Shown piece after piece: positions 1-8,853 of a DNA stretch of 64,000 nt. Under the pieces are notes generated by a model, which did not search any database, was not told where the DNA came from, and was given only the letters and a program-made list of their open reading frames with translations. Within the stretch, counting starts at the first letter, position 1. Each line of letters starts with the position of its first letter. Made by a program: the position numbers and the translations under genes. The DNA comes from Leptolyngbya sp. O-77 (GTDB lineage Bacteria > Cyanobacteriota > Cyanobacteriia > Elainellales > Elainellaceae), in contig NZ_AP017367.1 of NCBI RefSeq assembly GCF_001548395.1, positions 186,001-250,000 on the forward strand, given 5' to 3'.

Positions 1-344
1 AAGAACTGAGTCCCTCCGTCCACCGGGCGCAGTTCGCCCTTGATTTCGCTGCCCGCCCGCAGCATCACCGTGCCGCTGGGGGTTCGCACGTCGCTGGTCA
101 AGGTCAGTGTTAAGGGCGCAGTTTCCGTTGGCAGCACCACTACTCTCTCTGCACCGCTGTAGGCCACCGGAAGCACCGTGCCCGCAGGCAGCCCCACTCG
201 CGCTGGATTAGAGAAGACCTGAGCAAGCTGAATCGGCTGAGCCACCGCACGCTGCGAAGTCCACACAGGCAGCAGCGAAGTTGCGGTCATGCCAACTGCC
301 AGCAGCAGCGCAGCTTTTGAGCGGTATTGATAGTGCTTAAGCAT
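1..344 (-). CDS. Secreted protein of unknown function (3' end beyond window)
   Basis: The frame is open from an ATG at 342-344 to the left edge, so the C-terminus is missing. The first ~36 residues form a Sec signal peptide: a basic N-region (MLKHYQYRSKAA), a hydrophobic stretch, and a likely AxA-type cleavage after AVAQ. The mature part begins with a stretch like 'LPAGTVLPVAYSGAERVVV' and continues with beta-rich sequence (SGTVMLRAGSEIKGEL). I recall similar secreted proteins in cyanobacteria but cannot assign a function. It probably acts in the periplasm or at the envelope. The gene is too short in this window to appear as a complete ORF, but the signal peptide and uninterrupted frame support it. 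Confidence 0.7.
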   Translation of the reverse strand, partial: MLKHYQYRSKAALLLAVGMTATSLLPVWTSQRAVAQPIQLAQVFSNPARVGLPAGTVLPVAYSGAERVVVLPTETAPLTLTLTSDVRTPSGTVMLRAGSEIKGELRPVDGGTQF

Positions 345-567
345 TGCCCGATTCCTCGAAACGAGTCCGTCAGATGCAGTTGACTCGTCTTGGCACAGGG
401 AGGTTCCCCCAATGGAAAAAGTCTCAAGGTATAGCAAAACAGAAGGGATGCTAGGGTGGCTCGGAGTTTGGGGCGATCGCCACGTCCCGCCATATCGTTC
501 TCGTTCCGCTATATCAATCTCCCAGCGAGATTACCCGCGGAGATTAATCAGGATATCAATCGTGGTA

Positions 568-2232
568 TCAATCATCCAAATAGCGCAAAGACTCAGCCTC
601 TTCCAAAATCTTTTGAAAATAATCGGTTTGGACGATCTCTGCGACTTCCTGGGCCCGCCTAGACTGGTCGATTTGAATTTCGAGCTGCTCTAGCTGGCGT
701 TTCAGTTCCTCTTCCTTGCGCTTGCGCTCAGTCACGTCTTGCACGATCCCTTCGTAATAGAGCAGGGTGCCGCCGCTGTCATAAACGGCACGAGCATCCA
801 TTGCCGTCCAGATAATGCTGCCGTCTTTGCAATAGCTACGAAACTCAAAACCCTTTAAAAAGCCCTGGGTCGCCAGGATCGCCTTCACTTGCAGACGGAG
901 GGACGGCTCAACATACATCTGTTCGCCAATGTTGGTAATGCTAGCGATCATGTCAGCGGGCGAATCGTAGCCATAAATTCTCGCCATTGCCGGGTTGATA
1001 GTGATCAACCGTCCCTCTGGCGTGGACTGAAAGATGCCTTCTAGCGCGTTTTCAAAAATGCTGCGATAGTTCTCTTCGGCAATTCGCAGGGCTTCTTCCT
1101 GGCGCTTGCGCTCGGTGATGTTGCGAATAATGACCAGCACTTCGTCTGGGCCCGTTACCACTACCCGCACTTCTTCAAACTCAAGCTTCCCATTGATCTC
1201 AATTTGCTGTTCATAAAACTGGTACTTACCCGTTTGGAGGGCCAGTCGAATGTAGCGCATCCGCAACTCTGCCAAATCAGGGGGCATGAGTTCATACACA
1301 GTGCTTTTGCCCGGAACCATTTTGTCTTTGTTCAGCACTGGGTAGCGATCGCCATTGGCCAGTTCCAGATGGGTGCCGTCTCCCCGCATTCGGATCAGCA
1401 AATCGGGAATTGCCTCAATCAGCGCTCGGTTTTTCGCTTCACTTTGGCGCAGGGCGGCTTCGGAGCGTTTGCGCTCGGTGATGTTGCGAATAATGACCAG
1501 CACCTCGTCTGGCCCGGTGGCCACTAGGCGCACCTCTTCAGACTGGATCTGCCCGTTAACTTCGATGTCCTGCTCATAGAACTGAATCTGTCCCGTCTGG
1601 AGCGCCTGACGAATGTAGTGCATCCGCTGCTCGGCTAGCTCGTAGGGCATAAGGTCATAAACGTTGGCATTTCCAGCAACTAGCGCATCTAGCTCTAGAA
1701 CCGAGTAGCCATCGCTGTTGGCAATGTCTAAATGAGTGCCATCACCTCGGAAATGCATCAGAAAATCGGGAATTGCCCGAAGAATAGCCCATTTGTCGGC
1801 TTCGCTGCGGCGCAGAGAGTCTTCCGCAAGCTTGCGTTCGGTGATGTCTTGGGCGATGCAGACGATATTGCCATCGGTCATCTGCGATAGGGCAAGGGCT
1901 TGCGGATAGGTTGTGCTGTCTCGCCGCTGGGCGATCGCCTCGCCAATCCAACTGCCTGCCTGAAGGCACTGCGGCAAAATCTCTTGCTCAAGCCGCTGCT
2001 GGTCTTCTGGGGTGTAGAGGAGGGGCCAGCATTGCCCAATCAAGTCTTCGCAGTCGTGGTATCCATAAAGGTCAGCGCAGGCAGGATTGGCGTAAAGAAT
2101 GTGCCCGTTGCGGCGAAAAATGGCAATTCCGTAAATCGTTGCTTCGAGGGCACCAAGCTGCTGTTCGGGCGTGGCCCGAGAGGGATGAGGCGCAGGCCGA
2201 TCCTGCGGGCGATCGCTATGTTCAAGATCCAT
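568..2232 (-). CDS. Multi-PAS sensory protein without a recognisable output domain
   Basis: Four PAS/PAC units are visible: about residues 25-135, 140-260, 265-385 and 390-510. Each ends in the PAC-type 'ITERK' or 'VTERK'. Units 2 and 3 are a recent internal duplication and share the block GPDEVLVIIRNITERKR. After PAS4 comes a ~45-residue coiled coil ending in AEIVQTDYFQKILEEAESLR; similar tails occur on other cyanobacterial PAS/GAF proteins as I recall them. There is no histidine kinase, GGDEF, EAL or cyclase domain, so it probably signals through a partner or by oligomerising. I chose ATG 2232; a GTG 9 bases upstream is the alternative. The 223-bp gap to the secreted-protein gene start (345-567) holds nothing I recognise. 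Confidence 0.85.
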   Translation of the reverse strand: MDLEHSDRPQDRPAPHPSRATPEQQLGALEATIYGIAIFRRNGHILYANPACADLYGYHDCEDLIGQCWPLLYTPEDQQRLEQEILPQCLQAGSWIGEAIAQRRDSTTYPQALALSQMTDGNIVCIAQDITERKLAEDSLRRSEADKWAILRAIPDFLMHFRGDGTHLDIANSDGYSVLELDALVAGNANVYDLMPYELAEQRMHYIRQALQTGQIQFYEQDIEVNGQIQSEEVRLVATGPDEVLVIIRNITERKRSEAALRQSEAKNRALIEAIPDLLIRMRGDGTHLELANGDRYPVLNKDKMVPGKSTVYELMPPDLAELRMRYIRLALQTGKYQFYEQQIEINGKLEFEEVRVVVTGPDEVLVIIRNITERKRQEEALRIAEENYRSIFENALEGIFQSTPEGRLITINPAMARIYGYDSPADMIASITNIGEQMYVEPSLRLQVKAILATQGFLKGFEFRSYCKDGSIIWTAMDARAVYDSGGTLLYYEGIVQDVTERKRKEEELKRQLEQLEIQIDQSRRAQEVAEIVQTDYFQKILEEAESLRYLDD

Positions 2233-2271
2233 AGATGCCACAAAGAATCAGCGAAACCCATATCCTCAAAG

Positions 2272-2811
2272 CTAACTCAAAAGCTTTGCTGCGGCTAGCT
2301 GAATCACGGCTTCAAACACACTCAGGTCGGTGTAATAGCTCGCTGCATCCACCAGTTTGCCCTGAAAGTTCCCATTGCTAGTATAGATTGCTCCCTCCAG
2401 CATCAGGTTGTCGTGCATTCCAAACTGTTCGACAAACAGGTTGTTTTCGTCGCGTTCGGGCGTTGGCTGAGGCACGCGATCGCCATACAGCCGCCCGTCA
2501 TTGCTATAGCCAAACACAGGCTTGCCCTGCGCCGCCATATAGCCCATTTCAAACGCCGTGCCTACGTCCATGCTAGGGCCCCGAAACGGGGTCATGTTGG
2601 CCACGATCAGGTCACAGCGATCCATCAATTGAATGTTGCTTTTGTAAATCGCCAGCCCCGCTTCAACGGGGGTCAACCCCGCTAAATCCAGCGCACTGTC
2701 AAACGGAAACTGACCGACAAAGCCATACTTTGCACAAATTTCTTTCTTGGCTCGCGCTGCTTCCAGTGGTTCTGGCAAGAAAACATCGGGCCCAGCGAGG
2801 TAGACGTTCAT
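2272..2811 (-). CDS. Nucleoside 2-deoxyribosyltransferase family protein
   Basis: This 179-residue protein matches the nucleoside 2-deoxyribosyltransferase fold. It has an N-terminal 'VYLAGPDVF' strand-loop and the diagnostic motif FRGPSMDVGTAFEMGYM, with Asp82 and the nucleophile candidate Glu88. Members move a 2-deoxyribose between nucleobases or hydrolyse (deoxy)nucleoside monophosphates in the cytoplasm. It lies 112 bp downstream of a NupC-type transporter on the same strand, which supports a shared role in nucleoside uptake and salvage. Length is normal for the family. Exact substrate cannot be told from sequence. Confidence 0.88.
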   Translation of the reverse strand: MNVYLAGPDVFLPEPLEAARAKKEICAKYGFVGQFPFDSALDLAGLTPVEAGLAIYKSNIQLMDRCDLIVANMTPFRGPSMDVGTAFEMGYMAAQGKPVFGYSNDGRLYGDRVPQPTPERDENNLFVEQFGMHDNLMLEGAIYTSNGNFQGKLVDAASYYTDLSVFEAVIQLAAAKLLS

Positions 2812-2923
2812 AGAAAGGAGTTAGGGTCTTGGGAGTGGAAGGAACATGAAGCATCATGCAAGTCGGGCGATGAGATGAGGAGATTCGGTCAGTCCATCCC
2901 CCCATCGCCCCGTCACGCTAGCA

Positions 2924-4195
2924 TCAGGTCAACAGGCCGGCGATCGCCGCGCTGACAAAGTTGGTAAACGAGCCTGCGATCATAGCGCGAACCCCTAGGC
3001 GGGCCACGTCGTCGCGGCGACTGGGCACCATGCCGCCAATCACGCCGATTTGCTGACCGATAGACCCCAGGTTGGCAAAGCCGCAGAGGGCAAAAGTGGC
3101 GATCGTTGCTGCGCGGGCCCCGATAGCGCTGTTGCTCATAGCTTCTGCCAGATCGGTGTAGGCAATGAATTCATTCAGAATAATTTTCTTGCCCAAAAAC
3201 ACGGCGACATTGGCACAGTCGGCAATCGGTACGCCCATGATGAACGCCAGCGGAAACAGCAGATAAGACAGCAAAAATTCCATCGAAAGCTGGGGCACAC
3301 CAATCAGCCCGCCCAGCCAACCCAAGAAAGCATTAATTGCCGCAATCAGCGCTAGAAACGCAATCAAAATCGCCATGATGGCTAATACCAACTGGATGCC
3401 CTGAATCGCCCCATCGGCGATCGCCCCAATCGGATCTTTTGCTGTAGAAGCAGCTTCGGGCGGAATGAGCACCTCTTCCTCGCCTGCTTCTTTACGAGCA
3501 ATTTCGTCTTCCTTTAGCTCCTCATCTAAAACAGAATCATAGGAAAATTTTCCAGTCTGTGGAAAAAACACCTTTGACATCGCCAAAGCACCCGGCGCAT
3601 TCATCACCGAAGCAGCAATCAACTGCTCTGGATTAATACCAAACGAAATATAAGCAGCCAGCACACCGCCCGCCACCGTCGCAAAGCCGCCCGTCATAAT
3701 AGCGTGCAGTTCCGACAGCGTGACGCGCCCCACAAAGGGCTTGATCATTAGCGGCGCTTCGGTTTGCCCGATGAAAATATTGGCAGCGCAAGACGTTGTT
3801 TCAGGGCCAGAAGTTCGCATGGTGCGACGCATCAATCCGGCGATCGCCCCCACAACTTTCTGCATGACACCCAGGTAATACAAAAGCCCAATCACCCCAG
3901 AGAAAAAGATCACCGTGGGCATCACCTTAAAGGCAAAGAAATGCTCCCGAAAATCAGCCCCAAAAACGAACTCCGCACCCGCATCTGCAAAGTTTAAAAA
4001 TCCCGTAACCAAATCGCCAATAAACTTGAAAATTTGATAGCCAATTGGCAGCTTCAGCACAAACAAACCCATCAAAAACTGAAGCAAAAAACCAATCGCA
4101 ACAGTTCGCCAGTTAATAGCCCGACGATTGACAGAAAACAGATACGCTAAACCAAAAAATATAAGAATCCCAATCAGTGAAATCGCGCGTTCCAT
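2924..4195 (-). CDS. nupC: Concentrative nucleoside transporter (NupC/CNT family)
   Basis: About 423 residues with roughly ten hydrophobic segments. CNT hallmarks are present: GQTEAPLMIKPFV in the first re-entrant hairpin region, and the C-terminal 'NLGSIGQQIGVIGG...R..D' block. CNT proteins import nucleosides with Na+ or H+ across the inner membrane. A charged loop (residues about 215-245, rich in E/K) separates the halves. ATG 4195 is preferred over GTG 4201 because a GGGAG lies about 8 bases upstream of it. The gene faces away from the porin gene and probably forms a transcription unit with the deoxyribosyltransferase downstream. Confidence 0.93.
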   Translation of the reverse strand: MERAISLIGILIFFGLAYLFSVNRRAINWRTVAIGFLLQFLMGLFVLKLPIGYQIFKFIGDLVTGFLNFADAGAEFVFGADFREHFFAFKVMPTVIFFSGVIGLLYYLGVMQKVVGAIAGLMRRTMRTSGPETTSCAANIFIGQTEAPLMIKPFVGRVTLSELHAIMTGGFATVAGGVLAAYISFGINPEQLIAASVMNAPGALAMSKVFFPQTGKFSYDSVLDEELKEDEIARKEAGEEEVLIPPEAASTAKDPIGAIADGAIQGIQLVLAIMAILIAFLALIAAINAFLGWLGGLIGVPQLSMEFLLSYLLFPLAFIMGVPIADCANVAVFLGKKIILNEFIAYTDLAEAMSNSAIGARAATIATFALCGFANLGSIGQQIGVIGGMVPSRRDDVARLGVRAMIAGSFTNFVSAAIAGLLT

Positions 4196-4303
4196 AGACA
4201 CTCCCTATCAAGCTTTTCTGAGAGAACCGATAGCGGCACCTCTCGCAAATATAAAAAAACGAGCTTTACTAAACGAAAAACCAAGTGCTAAGTGCATGCT
4301 GCA

Positions 4304-4398
4304 TACAGCATTTTTGAAGCTAGTGAGGCACACGGATGGTCAATAAGCCCTTGCCTCGTGAGGGCAGCGTGTGCCTCACCCCGCAAGAAAATGCTGTA
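4304..4398. repeat. Nested inverted repeat in a divergent intergenic region
   Basis: The 463 bp between the nupC start and the porin start hold a nested hairpin. The outer arms are TACAGCATTTT (4304-4314) and its exact complement at 4388-4398. The inner arms are GTGAGGCACAC (4323-4333) and GTGTGCCTCAC (4369-4379). The two spacers are both 8 bp. It could be a MITE-like relic or an RNA/DNA structure in the leader of either gene. No -35/-10 pair was assigned with confidence in this gap. Confidence 0.7.
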
Positions 4399-4658
4399 GC
4401 ATCTCTGCGGCATACGCACGACGCTTTGTGCTGCATATAACCTGGCGCTGTCTGCATGAGGAGTACGCCCAAAAGTATCAGGTTGACTTGACCCGGAGTG
4501 TATAAACCAAAGCTTTTCTATAGAAAGTCGTGCCGGAGAGGAAAGTCATTCAGATAGCGGCATGGGCCGACGGCGGGATCAATACATTGGGAAGGCATTC
4601 GGATTTTGCAATTTGGGCGTTTCTACGTCTGGTTGTTCCGTTTGGTTGTGAGGAGAGC

Positions 4659-6479
4659 ATGAGATCAAAGTTTGAAAAGTTTAAGTTGAATCATTTTGCA
4701 GCAGAGGTTAAGCAAACCAGAGGACATCGGTCGCAAATCCAGCCATTGCCACCTCAGTCCCTCTGGCAAGCGCTGATACTGGGTGTGGCGCTGATGGCTG
4801 GGGGCATGGTGTGGCAAGGGTTGGGGGCGTTGGCGCTAGCCTCGCAGAGCAATATCCCCAACGCCTCCGAACTTCCAGTCTCCGAACTCCCAGCAAGCGA
4901 ACTCGCTGGAACCAATCTGTCCGAACCCAGCCTGGACACTCCGGCAGGTGCCGTCCGCTTGACCACACTCGACCAGCTTTCGGAATATGGCGGCGAAAAC
5001 CGAGGCGACGGCAACATGGCCCAGTTCACGTCTGTCACCGAGTTTTCTGACGTTAGCCCTGGCGACTGGGCCTACGAAGCCCTCGCCTATCTCGCAAATT
5101 CTGAGAGCCAGGGTGGTTTGGACTGTCTGGAGGGCTACCCCAACGGCACCTACCTGGGCGGACGAGCCATGACCCGCTACGAATTCGCCGCAGGTCTAGC
5201 TTCCTGTCTGGATGCAGTCGTGGGGCGACTGGAAAACCTCGATCCCGAAGCCCTAGCCCGCATCGAAGCGCTCCAGCGGGAGTTTGCATCTGAACTTGCT
5301 GTCCTGCGCGGCCGGGTCGATGCCCTCGAAGCCGCTGTCGAAGAACTGGAAGCCAACCAGTTTTCCACCACCACCACCCTCTTTGGTGAAACCATCTTCT
5401 CCATTGCCGACATTTTTGGCAGCAACGTAGACGATGCCAATAGCACTGTCTTCCAGGCCCGCGTCCGCCTCAACTTCAATACCAGCTTCACAGGTCAGGA
5501 TCTGCTGAATACCCGCCTCCAGTTCTCCAACCTGGAGTTTTTTAACCTTGGAGACAACGAACTACCCGACAGTTTCACAGTTGGCAATGTTGTGCCGATG
5601 GCGACGTTTCCCAACCCCTACTTGCGGCAAACTTCGCCCTACTATTTCTTTGGCACTAACCGCTTCGACGTAACCCGCCTGTTCTATGCTTTTCCGGTAG
5701 GGAACCTGCGCGTCACGCTGGCGGCTACGGGCACAGGCATTACCGATATCGTCTCTAGCATTAGCCCCATCGATGCAGGTGGCTATGGCTCCATTAGTTT
5801 CCTGGCCTATAACCCCATCTACGATGCGGGTGCGCCCAGTTCTGGTATTGGTTTAACCTACGACTTTAGCGACACCTTCCAGATTGGGGTGGGTTACCTA
5901 ACTGGCTTTGGTCAGGGCAATCCGTCTCCTGGCTTTGGGCTGTTCAATGGGGGCTATTCTCTGTTTGGACAACTCACCTTCCGGCCGGGGCCCCTGTCGA
6001 TTGGTCTGATCTATCTCAACGGGTATAACAACCTGGAGTCGAGCGGTTTGCCCGCCGCCGTGACCAACCAATACGGCATTACCATCAACTACGCGCTGTC
6101 GGATACCTTCAACATCGGAGCTTGGTTTAACTATGAAGACGGCATCCTGATTGGAACGGCGGATTATCGCTCGGTGGCCTATGCGGGCTATCTGGCGATT
6201 AATGACTTGGGCGGGCCCAATAACCAGCTTGTTCTGGCAGCAGGGGTGCCGCCTCGCATTTCTGATTACGAGATCGGCAGCACTCGCATCGGCGCGTTTA
6301 TTGACGATGCTGCGTTTTCGGCAGAGCTTTCGTACCGCATTAGCTTTAGCGACAATATCTCGCTGACTCCGGGCATCATCTGGACGGCTGACCCCGGCAA
6401 CAACAACAACGACAATATAGCGACACTTTTCTGGGTGTGCTTCGCACGACGTTCTATTTCTAGTCCGTTCGCAAGCTGA
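4659..6479 (+). CDS. SLH-domain OprB-type porin (iron uptake porin family), C-terminus frameshifted
   Basis: After an N-terminal basic stretch and a hydrophobic segment (a signal peptide followed by an Ala/Ser/Pro-rich linker) comes one SLH domain (DVSPGDWAYEALAYL...GYPNGTYLGGRAMTRYEFA). A coiled coil (ALQREFASELAVLRGRVDALEAAVEELEA) and an OprB-like beta-barrel follow. This is the major cyanobacterial outer-membrane porin architecture, anchored to peptidoglycan through SLH. ATG 4659 is chosen because GAGGAG precedes it; a longer GTG frame at 4530 lacks a good site. The reading frame ends ...TLFWVCFARRSISSPFAS, but the alternative frame over 6431-6463 reads LGVLRTTFYF-stop, the expected final barrel strand with terminal Phe. 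One T appears lost from the run at 6427-6430. Confidence 0.88.
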   Translation: MRSKFEKFKLNHFAAEVKQTRGHRSQIQPLPPQSLWQALILGVALMAGGMVWQGLGALALASQSNIPNASELPVSELPASELAGTNLSEPSLDTPAGAVRLTTLDQLSEYGGENRGDGNMAQFTSVTEFSDVSPGDWAYEALAYLANSESQGGLDCLEGYPNGTYLGGRAMTRYEFAAGLASCLDAVVGRLENLDPEALARIEALQREFASELAVLRGRVDALEAAVEELEANQFSTTTTLFGETIFSIADIFGSNVDDANSTVFQARVRLNFNTSFTGQDLLNTRLQFSNLEFFNLGDNELPDSFTVGNVVPMATFPNPYLRQTSPYYFFGTNRFDVTRLFYAFPVGNLRVTLAATGTGITDIVSSISPIDAGGYGSISFLAYNPIYDAGAPSSGIGLTYDFSDTFQIGVGYLTGFGQGNPSPGFGLFNGGYSLFGQLTFRPGPLSIGLIYLNGYNNLESSGLPAAVTNQYGITINYALSDTFNIGAWFNYEDGILIGTADYRSVAYAGYLAINDLGGPNNQLVLAAGVPPRISDYEIGSTRIGAFIDDAAFSAELSYRISFSDNISLTPGIIWTADPGNNNNDNIATLFWVCFARRSISSPFAS

Positions 6480-6562
6480 CCGCTCTGATTCTCACTCTGC
6501 AAATTGTCTGGCTCAGAGTTGAGGTGATAGTTTCATTCCTGCTGCATTCGTGCAGACCTAGG

Positions 6563-6610
6563 CAACTCGTTCAACAACTCGTTCAACAACTCGTTCAACA
6601 ACTCGTTCAG
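6563..6610. repeat. 12-nt tandem repeat (4 units) downstream of the porin gene
   Basis: Four consecutive copies of CAACTCGTTCAA (last copy ends CAG). They sit in the 674-bp gap between the porin and the response regulator gene. The remainder of the gap (about 6640-7080) is AT-rich with T-runs and shows no gene. Confidence 0.9.
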
Positions 6611-7153
6611 AGCGTTTGCAGCATCGGCTGTTAGCAAAAATTTGTGCGTATCATAAAGGGTCTTTTTGAGGATCTTGTTCAGCAAGATTCACGAAAAGGT
6701 TCTTTTTTTGGTTCTATTTTTGACTATTTTTGAACAATGAATAATAGATGAATTAGCAGGTGGGTTTTGGGGCGATCGCCCTTGTCCAAGTAGTCGATTA
6801 GGCATTCGTTTGGTGTGCCAATCGCCCTAATCAATCGGCCTTGATCAACAAAGCCCAATTTAGAAAAATCGCAACAGAGCCATGTGCTTTCTGAAACTTC
6901 AACTTTTATTAAAGAAGGGATTAAAAGTTCCTGTAAAGTCTTTGCTTTGGAATGAATACTGAATTAAATTGGATTGAGTAGTGTAAATATTAATACCTTA
7001 ATTTAAGGATTTCCACTTAGGAAGGGATCAAGATCTGAACGCTGCATCTAACGCATAGGTGACTGACTCAATCTGCTCTAGTCGGTGTTTTCGCTTTATC
7101 TGCGATCGCGGGTGCGTCTCTTCTCTGTTTATCAATTTCGTTGCACTGCGCGT

Positions 7154-7642
7154 ATGAATCCTCCTGAAATCGAATCGTCACGTTTACTTTTAGTCGAAGA
7201 TGATCCCAATGATGTTGAACTGATCCGCCTTGCTCTGGAGACTGGCGGGCTGGCAGCCCCAATGGATGTAGTCAACGATGGAGAAGCAGCCTTGAACTAT
7301 TTGCTCGGCGAGGCTCTGGACAATTCATTGGATGACGCTTCCCAATCCGCGGCGGCGCGTCCGCTGCCCCGCTTTGTGCTGCTGGATCTGAAACTCCCCC
7401 GCATCAACGGGATTCAGCTTTTGCAAAGGCTGCGATCGCACCCCCGTACTCGTCGCCTTGTCATCGTGGTCATGTCCTCTTCCCAAGAAGACCAAGATCT
7501 CAACGCCTGCTATGACCTGGGTGTCAATAGTTACATCGTGAAGCCCCAGGACTTCGAGCAATTTTCAGACGCGATTCAGCACATCAGTCACTACTGGATG
7601 CAGTTGAATTGTCCGCCGCTGCCCACTGCTTTGCCCTCTTGA
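7154..7642 (+). CDS. Rcp-type single-domain response regulator
   Basis: About 162 residues forming one receiver domain. It has the acidic pair LLVEDDPND, the phospho-acceptor Asp in FVLLDLKLPRING, Ser in 'VVMSSSQEDQD' and the conserved Lys in NSYIVKPQDF. There is no output domain. The type is that of Rcp1-like regulators, which pair with phytochrome-like or hybrid kinases in cyanobacteria. The ATG at 7154 (MNPPEIESS) is preferred; an upstream alternative start at 7085 would add a tail unlike receivers. The next gene downstream on this strand encodes a receiver-histidine kinase, a plausible but unproven partner. Confidence 0.88.
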   Translation: MNPPEIESSRLLLVEDDPNDVELIRLALETGGLAAPMDVVNDGEAALNYLLGEALDNSLDDASQSAAARPLPRFVLLDLKLPRINGIQLLQRLRSHPRTRRLVIVVMSSSQEDQDLNACYDLGVNSYIVKPQDFEQFSDAIQHISHYWMQLNCPPLPTALPS

Positions 7643-8853
7643 CTTCTCAGTAGTAGGAGGGCAAACCCCCACCATCCATCCCCATCCTGCTAATGGTTGT
7701 TTAGGGAGATGCATTAAATCTAGAATCCCCATATACTGAGTTATTCGCTTTACCAGCACAGCCAGATGAAACCATTGAAGGGGCGAGTTCTGCTTGAACC
7801 TGATTCCTGTTTTTGAAACGGACTCAAGCAATGAACGGGTTGCCGTAAGGCTGCGGCTACGCTGCTTACACTGCTGCTTTGAGTGGCGATTGAAATGGAA
7901 TCAAGCTGGTTTTTAGCAGGCGTTCCCGTTTCGGCGATAGCACGGTTTACTGCTGGGTAAGCGGGCTATCAGGTGGCAGGTTCAGATCGAGATGAGAACA
8001 TCGCAGAATACTAGGGCAAAACCTTCGGAGCAGGATGGACTCCTGCCAAAGAGTTGGCATTTGATGTGTTCTGCTGCTCCAGCTTTAGCAGCACAAGTGT
8101 TGAATCTTAAGATTTTGGCGGGTAGTGCCAAGTTGTGCGTTGGTGCTGGTGATACCGAATTGGTCTGACTATTGACCCCATTCTCATTAACAGAAGCTCA
8201 AACTCGCCAAAAATCTCCAGGTTTGTAAAGTTGTGTATCGAGATTCAACACTTCTGCTTTAGCAGATACAATGCTTTAGCAAATGAGTTTCGACTGGGTA
8301 TGGGCCGATCATCAACTGCTTGATGTGGCATCGGGCAGAGCCGAAAAGGGCGATTTCGTAGCAAACGCAATGCGCCTTGTTAAGGTGGTCTACGGTTCAA
8401 ACCGTTGAAATGACCGATTTGGCAGCGATTCAGGAACTGTCTATCAGGGCTTTTTACTGGATGCCGTATCCAGAAAGCTGGGCAGATAGATTTAGAATTC
8501 AAATCAGTTTTGAAGTCACTTCAATACTTTTTTAGTCAAGGCATTTTTCTCCTGCAAATGTCTTTCTCGAAGTGATTGTCTAAGGTTAAGCCTGAGATGT
8601 TTTATTTCAAAATCCTGCTCAATTTGCGTAAAAAGGACGCGATTGAGTGACTCAATTCCATTCAATTCCAAAACTTTTCAACCTCTTTATTGATTTGGAT
8701 CTGCTGGCGTTTGGCAAGGGCGATCGACTGCGTTCGATCGGTTAGATTCAGCCAGATTGGATTAATCAGAAGCGCCTTTGGTTTTCGTCCCGTTGGTGAA
8801 TTAAGCGGGCACGCAATTTTGGAAGTTGAACCCTATCGGAGAGAGCATCTACA
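7643..8853. other. 1.2-kb region without a convincing gene
   Basis: Only short broken frames occur on both strands. One 41-residue frame at 8284-8409 (MSFDWVWADHQLLDVASG...) could be a relic but I do not recognise it. Base composition is lower in G+C than in neighbouring coding regions and HIP1 is almost absent until 8720. It may be a decayed gene or insertion. The end near 8690-8853 must carry the promoter of the histidine kinase gene. Confidence 0.6.

Noticed and set aside
8284..8409. 41-codon plus ORF in the gene-poor region
   Set aside because: No family, no ribosome site and no longer context; too short to support.
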